Shown: piece by piece, positions 57,121-64,000 of the stretch
Layout: each line of letters opens with the position of its first letter
How positions within the stretch are numbered: position 1 is the stretch's first letter
DNA from: Reticulitermes speratus
Lineage: Eukaryota; Arthropoda; Insecta; Blattodea; Rhinotermitidae
NCBI GenBank assembly: GCA_021186555.1
Contig: JAJKFL010000004.1
Span: 19,062,406 to 19,126,405 of the forward strand
Direction: 5' to 3'
Length of the DNA: 64,000 nucleotides
Notes under the pieces: model-generated
The model's input: only the letters and a program-made list of their open reading frames with translations
The model's database searches: none
Told to the model about the DNA's origin: nothing
Position numbers and translations under genes: made by a program

Positions 57121-57480
57121 TAAGTCAAAACCAACAAATGCACAAGATTATTAACAAGTATAAGATGTATTTACAACTCCTACATATAATTAAGAACAAT
57201 AATGTGTTATTGTTCATAATTTTTAATTTCATAATTTCATGCATCTGTTTATATTTTAACGTTGTAAGCTGCGTAAATACTTCTATTGTAAAACCAACTA
57301 CTGTATATTTGGATGCAATAAGTACTTGTAGTTCTTTGATAAATACCCCCTGAGGATGGAAATTTATTTGCCGAAACATTTGTAGGGGTTGTAAATACAT
57401 CTTATACTTGTTAATAATCTTGTGCATTTGTTGGTTTTGACTTAGACTCACGATAAAATGCACGGTACATACAACATAAA
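57121..57480. repeat. PLE-type fold-back with one hammerhead
   Basis: Arms 57121-57185 and 57382-57446 are inverted copies of about 65 nt with one or two differences (taataatcttgtgcatttgt in the right arm). The right arm continues to the tail end aaaatgcacggta (57455-57467). The spacer is AT-rich. Only the right arm is preceded by a complete hammerhead motif, and the arm homology starts 4 bases before its predicted cleavage point. Confidence 0.9.
57345..57389 (+). ncRNA. Hammerhead-like ribozyme motif
   Basis: CTGAGGA (57350-57356), an unpaired T, stem II GG...CC with an internal AAT/ATT extension and a mismatch, GAAA (57373-57376), stem III ACA/TGT, TA (57383-57384), and stem I ACCCC/GGGGT (57345-57349 with 57385-57389). 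Core positions conserved. Confidence 0.65.
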
Positions 57481-58780
57481 ATTAACACCGTAACAAATTT
57501 ATTCTAAATTGATTCTAGAACCTTTTTTCTAATTTTGTATGCTTTAGTCTCTACAAACTTTAAATTATCTGTTGTATATGTGGTTTGTGACAAGGTCTCA
57601 TACTGTAAAATTTCTAGTACATTTATCCCTTGAAAAAATTATTTGCATCTTTAACCCTAAGAGATATTTATGAAAAAGAACACGTGCATGTAGTATTTAT
57701 TTATTAAGTACCCTGCATTGATGGGAAGCACTTGAGAATTCTGGGTGATACGTACATTTTCAAAAGCCACAGGCAAGTGTCGTAAAAATTAAAAACTAAG
57801 TATCTGCACAGTAGTATTTGTAATTTTCGAGACGCCGATCTGTTTCCAAGTTTCAGTGCTTATGCGAGAACCTGGAGACAAGTCTCACAGTCTCCAGAAG
57901 AGGTTCCTCTTCCGCACAGCGTCTGTGTTTAGGTTACAAAGCTTTGCATAATCTGCGTGTACTAAATAGTTAAGCTTCTTTGTCGAGTTTGCTTTGTGCC
58001 ACAAGTGAAACATCAGCGAGGCTGTATTTTGTGCTTCACTTTGAGGCCAGCCTGTAGTTTCCAGCAGAACAAGAACCCTAGTTGTTTTATATCGTGATTT
58101 GCGATATATTTCACGAGGTGGATGTTTCGATTTAGTCGATTATCCCCACATTTTATAATTATGTTTACAAATAATCTTGGCCACCTTACCAAGGCTTATA
58201 TATTTGTTTATGGTTCTTTACCACCATATTAGCCGCCTTAATTTATAGTTAGTGCAGTTTAATCCCACATCTTTTGACCGATTGGCAGTGCAAATAATTC
58301 ATGAAAAGTTTCACTGGACTCTAGAGTAGCCTGCTTTATCCAAACAAGCAGCTGAACTAAGAGTATATTCCTCGATTTAGTGTGCCTTGTGGTTGTCCCT
58401 TCGGAACGACAGATATCGTTACGTGTGGTGAACGCCACTATTGAATGCTTAGCACCCGTTCGTGTTTTGGATATTCCGACTTCGATTCTGTGACTAGAGG
58501 TTGAATATCTTGGTGGGCCTTTCGTCGGTTTTCTCAGTCCTTTAAGGAAGATGTTTGCTTATGGCGGCCCGGTCTTGCCACAACTTTCCATAATACTTAT
58601 GGACTAACCTTTACATCAACGGTAAGTCGAAATAAGTTATACACACAAAAATGTGGTTTTCTACTCCAGAGAGGAAACTTTCAGTCTCCAGTATGAAGAC
58701 CATTCTGTTCATGATGTATAAGGAAATAATCGCTGTTTATCGTAAGTTATACGAAATACACAAATACACTGAGCGTAAAG
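57481..58780. other. Unassigned region
   Basis: Nothing supported. Confidence 0.4.
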
Positions 58781-58852
58781 AATATATATATACACACACA
58801 TATATACATATATATACATACAGACATATATATACACACATATATACACACA

Positions 58853-58893
<41 letters not shown>
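58781..58893. repeat. (TA)n/(ACAT)n compound microsatellite
   Basis: Alternating tata and acac blocks, ending in about 17 TA units. Confidence 0.95.
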
Positions 58894-58897
<4 letters not shown>

Positions 58898-59084
58898 CAC
58901 AGCTTGTTGAATGTTAAACGTGATAATACTGTACTCACTGAACTTAGAGGGTTAACCTATGGTTGATAAAATGTTTGTTAAATAAATTTATAGGAATCTA
59001 TATAATATATAAATAAATATAGCTATATATTATTTAGCTTTAGGTTATTCAACGACGTAATATCAGCTGTGGACTATATATAGC

Positions 59085-59560
59085 TGCGAATGGTATGGGC
59101 TGTTAAATCTATTCAAAATAGAGAGATTAAGCGCTGACATTAAATTAACCCACCATGAAGCACGCTTACTTCCATAACGGCTTACGCCTTCTCCGCCTGG
59201 GAATATGCGGCAGACACACAAATTTTGAAATTACAGCGCCAGCTAGACAAGATTTTCTGTATGATTGGCAACTTTCCAATGCACGCATCAACCCGCGATT
59301 TGTATCTGGCTCTCAAAATGTCGTCCGTTTATAATTTCTTCAAAGAATTATGCGGAAAGAAAGCAGAAGTCATACAAAGACATGAGACTGAAAGTGTTCG
59401 CAACATTGACAAGGTAAACTGCAACAGAGAAAATACACGTACTAGGCTCGAACTTGGTGGCGGTCAAGCCTAAGACTGCTGAAATGAGTAAGCTGCCTTT
59501 ACAGCAGAAGCTAAGTAACAAAAGGCATGATCTGCTGTACAAGACCTGGTCTAACAGAGG
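59085..59560 (+). pseudogene. LINE C-terminus, third lineage
   Basis: ERLSADIKLTHHEA, then (one frame over) AFSAWEYAADTQI, join at 59225 to an open frame: LKLQRQLDKIFCMIGNFPMH, LYLALKMSSVYNF, LCGKKAEVIQRHE, VRNIDK and LELGGGQA. This LQRLQNK-type segment followed by LGGGQAYDRSS is the typical end of a jockey/CR1-like reverse transcriptase polyprotein in insects (clade from memory). Two frame changes upstream. It is 5'-truncated, with no target duplication found. Confidence 0.8.
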
Positions 59561-59838
59561 TCGTGTATATGTTGTATACTTTTCAAAGCTCCTAAGTAGG
59601 CCTATTATATGTGTACGTGTAAATTTGTAAGTACGTACCGCCGACTACAAGTGACACTACTGACAATGGGCAGACCCATTCTGTAGTCAGAGAGGGCCCT
59701 CAAACACGGTACAACACCAGCTTCGCAGCTGCAACAATATATGGTAATGAGTGCCAAGGGGGTCTCGACTCCAAGAACGACGGGCTGACTGACCGTCAGC
59801 CGTAACGTGACTCTGATTCTTGACTGCGCCTGTTAAAG

Positions 59839-60000
59839 AATGATGATATTGACGACTCAGAAAAAACAGGAAATTGTCTGTTTGAAGGTGCTCCCTGGTA
59901 CTTTGGAGGAACTGAGAAAATTCATGAAGCGATTGGTCAGGATGATGTGTTTCTCAAACCGAGTGCTGCGCCAAAGAAGATAGACGTGGCGCAGCTGTGA
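59839..60000 (+). CDS. Candidate terminal coding exon, gene unknown
   Basis: From an AG at 59837-59838 the frame is open for 53 codons to TGA at 59998-60000. The N-terminal part is acidic (NDDIDDSEKTGN), then LFEGAPWYFGGTEKIHEAIG and QDDVFLKPSAAPKKIDVAQL. Composition is that of a soluble protein tail. There is no ATG at the start, so it is a continuation. AATAAA lies 290 bases downstream. I do not recognise it. It might instead be a transposon protein end, since a LINE remnant lies 280 bases upstream. Confidence 0.42.
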   Translation, partial: NDDIDDSEKTGNCLFEGAPWYFGGTEKIHEAIGQDDVFLKPSAAPKKIDVAQL

Positions 60001-60287
60001 CCAACCCCCTTGGCCGTACGTGTCATGTAGCTTTCATGGTTCTGTCGCTCTTTCCACATGAGTGTGATAACTTCCAGCTGTTTCTACATAACAGCAATGT
60101 CTAAACTCTGCAGGAATATGGTAACAGCTTGTGGACTATTTAGCTATTAAAATTTCGGTCTACATAACCTGAAATCTTCACACCCGTCGGAAGTATTTCT
60201 TGATTGCTGATTACAAACAATATATGTGCACAAGTTGCAATTATATTCATTATAATTATACACACCAAATCTCATATTCGTAGACAA

Positions 60288-60293
60288 AATAAA
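60288..60293 (+). promoter_or_regulatory. Polyadenylation signal AATAAA
   Basis: Canonical hexamer in gacaaaataaatatc, 288 bases after the stop of the candidate exon at 59839-60000. Confidence 0.35.
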
Positions 60294-60479
60294 TATCAAA
60301 TATTTACTATTATGGTTGAATGTCTTTGTTTTCCTTAATTATGAATTATGAATATGTCGTGAAAAAATGATCGATGACAGCATAGGAACCTGATGTAACA
60401 ACACTAATACTGCTTCATTAGGTTATTACGTCACACCACAACAAATGCATGCGTGGATAGTTATTTCTTTGGCCTTCTT

Positions 60480-60800
60480 GCTCTGTCGTATTTCTCTTAA
60501 TGATCTCGAAAACGGCACAGTTTCCTGAAAACATGTATTTGTCTTGAAATGTGTGGTTTGATGTTCTCTACAATTTTGATCCAAACTCTTCTCAACCGAA
60601 GAAGAATTCAGCGAGATATTGACATAAATTTACGTTGGTCTTCATATAAAGTACCTAAATTTTTTTTTCGGTTTTTAACCAAATTTGACTTTTGTCCACA
60701 AAGTTATATTATAAAATTGCACGGATATCCGTCCAATTGGACTCCAGTTGTTTCTTACGGAGATAGGGATGGACGGACAGATAGAGGGAAAACTTTTCTG
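60480..60800 (-). repeat. Dispersed repeat family D, copy 5
   Basis: Minus-strand copy: the left end holds aacggcacagtttcctgaaa (family gaaaatcgtgccg), then gaagaagaattcagcgagat, and at the right gatggacggacagata, the complement of the tctgtccgtc block. Confidence 0.68.
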
Positions 60801-60824
60801 GTTTATTCTATAACGCAATATGTT

Positions 60825-60878
60825 TGTTGTACTTACATGACACACCACATAACCAACGGCGATCATGTAAGTACAACA
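60825..60878. repeat. 16-bp perfect inverted repeat
   Basis: tgttgtacttacatga (60825-60840) and its complement (60863-60878), with a 22-nt loop containing ataaccaacgg, a possible tail remnant. Confidence 0.85.
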
Positions 60879-60900
60879 CACAACACCAGTAACCTCATTA

Positions 60901-60955
60901 CCTTCTAGAATAAAGCTGAAGATGACCTAAACAGGCCGAAACTTATTCTGTTAAG
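60901..60955 (+). ncRNA. Hammerhead-related variant lacking stem III
   Basis: AGAATAAAG precedes CTGAAGA, a T and a GACCT/AGGCC stem with one mismatch, then GAAA leads straight into CTTATTCT, which pairs with the first segment apart from one bulge. The ACAT..TGTA stem III block of the other copies is absent. It is either a decayed derivative or a different fold. Confidence 0.35.
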
Positions 60956-61900
60956 GATCATCTATTGTTAAAGTTATTATATTTACATATAATAATAATA
61001 AACTGTTTTTGTGCAAATAATGTAACCTATACTTATAGTTAAGTACCTGATCATATAGCAAAACGGGATACAAACAATAAAGTTAGTAGTCGCTTTTCGC
61101 AACTTTTCCAGCGCACCTGAAAGACTTAATCATCAGAGAGTTTGGAGTTTCTGGTCCCTGATATCATGCTGTGTAATGTCACCTCAAAGCTAAAATACCT
61201 GCACAAGGTGTGGACCGGATGTTTCTGCAGAATTTTAACTGCAATAAATAATAGCGGCTGGAGGGACCAGGCAGACCGCAGCAAGAATGAAGATAAAGAC
61301 TAATAATGATTATTGAATCCCTCCGTCACAGCTTGTATGTGAGTGGATACAAGTTTCGAACAGCATGAATGAATTTTACACAACGTACTTACTTTTAAGC
61401 TCCGGTCGTATTTATTCCCTGATAAATATATACCCAGTATTTATTGCGTAAGAGGCTGAACGTTGAGGTGAAAGAACAAACCTTTATAGATCTGTAGTTG
61501 TAACATGTTTGTTTGTCAGATTCAAGTTCATGTGAATATTCTTACGGCTAAGGCCTAATGAATGCCATTGATAATATGACACAATTTGCTGAAATAGTTT
61601 CGACGCTTGGTCCACAGCTATAGAAGCATCATAGCCCACTCTACGGTATTTCGCGTAACTGACGTGTGACGTATATGTGACGTGTACATTTTAAGATAAA
61701 TAATATTACAGGGGTGGCCAGTTAGGCGAGCTTCGGGAACCGCAAGTCAGGAGACAGCCTAGGCAAGACCCTTGCATTAATAAAATAAAATACGGTATTT
61801 TTGCCTTATTTGATGGCTTCTTATTTCTGTTCATCCACCTACAGTCGGTTACTTTAATTTAGTTACGAGTCTTCTTTCTTTCGAAAATCTTTCAGAACGT
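60956..61900. other. Unassigned region
   Basis: Nothing supported. Confidence 0.4.
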
Positions 61901-61904
61901 CGAA

Positions 61905-62325
61905 ATCTGCGGTTTTCTGGGGTTTTACGCGGCGTCGTGTGATAATTGTTTACCGACGTTTCGGGAAAACGTATCGGTCCCATCTTCACGGGTCAAGAGT
62001 CCGAGTATGCAGCTGCTGCGTTGGTCTATAGAGGATGACTCCCTGATGATGGCTGAGAATGTCAGCCGAAACAGGAATACGTGTATATAGAATGAATATA
62101 TATAAATGGTGTGCAGCAGTTGGTATAAATAAACTTATATATACATAAAAAACTGCACGGAATATGTATATTATCAAGTATAATTGAATATTGATTTAAG
62201 GCTTCCGCTGCAATGTTGATGAGATCTGCGTTTTTCTGGGATATTACGCGGCTTCGTGTGGTAATTGTTTACCGACGTTTCGGGACAACGTATCGGTCTC
62301 ATCTTGAAAGGTCAAGAAGTCCAAG
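61905..62325. repeat. Direct repeats flanking a hammerhead-tail unit
   Basis: The segments at 61908-61995 and 62228-62315 are direct copies (aattgtttaccgacgtttcg, aacgtatcggtc), each resembling family E with a minus-strand CCGAAACGTCGG core. Between them lies a separate unit with a hammerhead-like motif and a PLE-type tail (gcagcagttggtataaat, then ctgcacggaat at 62153-62163). Confidence 0.7.
62041..62090 (+). ncRNA. Hammerhead-like motif with 6-bp stem II
   Basis: CTGATGA (62043-62049), an unpaired T, stem II GGCTGA/TCAGCC with a 5-nt loop, and GAAA (62068-62071). Stem III can form as ACA/TGT with an 8-nt loop, followed by A. Stem I is poor next to the core. The conserved part is strong, the flanking helix is not. 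Confidence 0.45.
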
Positions 62326-63033
62326 AAGAAAAGGAAGCCGGCAAGACGTTACGCAGTTTGTATAGGGAAGGTGTGATCGGTGACCTGAATATTGTTTCTT
62401 ATGCAGACAACTTGCGCGAGTCGCTCCAGTTACGTGCGCGAGTACGTAATGGTCATCCCTCTGCTAGCATATCTTATATGTGTAATGAACCAGAATGCAG
62501 TGTTACGTAAGAATTCGTCATCTTGCTCTTTCATGATTGTGCATGGTTTGACTGACGTGCTGATGTTCTGTATTTTTATACAGGATTTTTCGTGGAAATT
62601 TAAAGCCATCGTAACTGTTTAGAACTCACGGTGTAAAATTGATTGTACCATGTACTACTAAGTAATGGAATTGGTTTCTTTCAGAATTATAGTTTTACAT
62701 GACAGGTTATGATGTTTAAAATTACTTTTGTAATTTACACACCCGCACTTTTGCTGTAGATATGGATTTAAAGTGCCTGATTTGTGTAACTTAATATTAG
62801 GTCTACACTGAAAACACAGAACACATTCCCGTGTTTAGCCGGTATCTTACGCTCTATGGTGTCAATTCAGAGTCTAACAAATAATCAGGTTTAAAAATTT
62901 ACATCCTACTTTACTGTCGTTAGAGATTCGTTAAATTTATACATACAAATAAATAGAAACATCGTCAATAGACACAGTGTAAATATAGCAACGGAAGAGC
63001 ATGTATGCCTCACACTCTTTAAAACTTAGAACT
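62326..63033. other. Unassigned region
   Basis: Nothing supported. Confidence 0.4.
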
Positions 63034-63045
63034 ATATATCTTTTA

Positions 63046-63349
63046 GGGGCACGCGGTGGCGCAGTTGGTTGAGGCACTGCGCTGCAAACCGGAACGTTGC
63101 GGGTTCGATTCCCGATGGTGTCATTGGAATTTTTCATTGACATAATCGTTTCGGCCGCACTATGGCCCTGAGGTCGACTCAGCCTCTAACAGAAATGAGT
63201 ACCAGGAATATTTCCTTGGGGGTAAAGGCGGCCGGTGCGTAGGGCTGACAACCTTACCACCTTCATGTGCCGATTGTCTAGAAATCTGGGAGCCTCAACC
63301 TCCTGGAACACTAAGGGCCTGTCCAGGCCTGTAATGGGATTGCTTTTTA
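63046..63349 (+). repeat. SINE family B, full-length copy with 12-bp target duplication
   Basis: 304 bp between ATATATCTTTTA at 63034-63045 and 63350-63361. A box tggcgcagttgg (63057-63068) and B box GGTTCGATTCC (63102-63112), both at consensus. The body has ggccgcactatggccctgag, gaggcggcc-like ggtaaaggcggccggtgcg and gaacactaagggcctgtcc, ending in tgctttt. This is the reference copy for the family in this window. Confidence 0.95.
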
Positions 63350-63602
63350 ATATATCTTTTAACAAAACTAAAAATCGTTGTAATAATTTGGACTTTAATG
63401 TACTGGATAAAAATTTGTCTTTAGTAGTTGACATTTTTCAAATGATCGAATAAGAAATCAACGAAACACAACTTCTACAGATTAAGATACTATGAAGTCA
63501 TTTTGCAGTTAATAAAATTGTAATATGTAACATGTAATGTGTGATCTCGCAAAAGCATATATGTAAGTTTACATTTTTACTTTTATTCTGTGTTTTTGTG
63601 TA

Positions 63603-63690
63603 CAAGCCTGATGATGGTCTGGAAGGACTGAAACATGAGCTTGCTTATAGTACGCAAATACATAGTTGTGTTGGACAGTGACGTAGGTGA
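63603..63690 (+). ncRNA. Degenerate hammerhead-like motif and tail
   Basis: CTGATGA (63608-63614), an unpaired T, stem II GGTC/GGACT with wobbles, GAAA (63630-63633), and stem I CAAGC/GCTTG (63603-63607 with 63639-63643). The stem III block reads ACATGA, missing the T expected before the cleavage base. A gttgtgttgg tail follows. Confidence 0.42.
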
Positions 63691-64000
63691 TTATTTATTT
63701 ACACAGCAATTATATTTGTACTGTAAAATTATAATTGTCTTTGCCGCATATGAATAATGTTATTTTGAGCAGATTTAGTGAAGCGGTGTCTGCTGCCATT
63801 CATATTTTATTTATTCAGTAACACTGGCAACTATAAAACGTTTGCAAAAATACAGTGCTTTAAATTTAATTCAGTGAGATTAATCATAATTTGACAGTGG
63901 CCAAAGTGGAGCGTAACTGAAAGTACATTTATATAATTTATCTTGAATAGTTCTGAACAAAGTGATATATAATGTGACCAGACATAGTGTACAGACTGAT
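63691..64000. other. Unassigned AT-rich sequence
   Basis: Nothing supported. Confidence 0.4.

Noticed and set aside
57039..57463. Overlapping frames of 104 and 112 codons with NQQMHKIINKYKMY in both
   Set aside because: The same peptide on both strands is the signature of the inverted arms, not of a gene.
58651..58938. Tyr/Ile/His-rich frames
   Set aside because: Translation of the TA/ACAT microsatellite.
63046..63130. Possible tRNA gene
   Set aside because: Same reason: consensus A and B boxes, but it is the head of a 304-bp SINE with a target duplication.
1..64000. CRISPR arrays, bacterial operons, telomeric TTAGG arrays, integrated viral genes
   Set aside because: None seen. The repeats present are transposon-derived and irregularly spaced.

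Overview
The window looks like intergenic or intronic DNA from a large, repeat-rich insect genome. The non-LTR retrotransposon C-termini (motifs such as [11 protein letters not shown] and [15 protein letters not shown]), the tRNA-derived SINEs and the mariner relatives resemble repeats I associate with cockroaches (Periplaneta-like). That attribution is from memory, not from a search. There are no bacterial features, no intact long reading frames and no rRNA or tRNA genes. Nearly every open frame over 60 codons is chance or a decayed transposon.

Cellular coding signal is sparse. Three short, unrecognised open segments have the layout of terminal exons on the + strand, each with an AG acceptor, an open frame and a stop: 1826-1951, 54904-55043 and 59839-60000. 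Two of them have AATAAA signals downstream.

Transposon content, left to right: a decayed mariner (about 3.8-4.6 kb); SINEs throughout, including three tRNA-headed families called A, B and C here; a 329-bp hAT-type MITE with a perfect 8-bp target duplication (12606-12934); a mariner with recognisable ends but lost catalytic residues (16085-17359); a second, more divergent transposase relic (18.74-19.69 kb); an RTE-like reverse transcriptase relic (31.3-32.5 kb); several LINE C-terminal fragments (29.7, 33.4, 34.0, 34.7, 52.9, 59.1 kb), one with a 14-bp target duplication; a third mariner fragment (43.6-44.3 kb); and five copies of an unclassified dispersed repeat, family D.

The most interesting layer is a set of fold-back elements built round a small RNA motif, CTGANGA-T-stem II-GAAA-short stem III-TA/TC-stem I, which matches a type I hammerhead ribozyme. 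The motif occurs on both strands at about 20.7/20.8, 36.2, 37.9, 38.2, 47.1 and 57.4 kb, with weaker copies at 24.2, 30.2, 60.9, 62.0 and 63.6 kb. Stem II differs in sequence between loci but stays paired. The motifs lie a few dozen to a few hundred bases upstream of a shared tail (GTGCA..TGTTGGT then TGCACGG). At 36117-38298 they sit in the long inverted arms of an element whose spacer still encodes a broken GIY-YIG endonuclease, which identifies it as a Penelope-like element (PLE). One arm has taken up a SINE while the other keeps the empty site. The second arm has taken up a 304-bp hammerhead-bearing unit with a 13-bp target duplication. A second, more divergent palindrome family (E) centred on CCGAAACGTYGG is scattered through the window and may be related.
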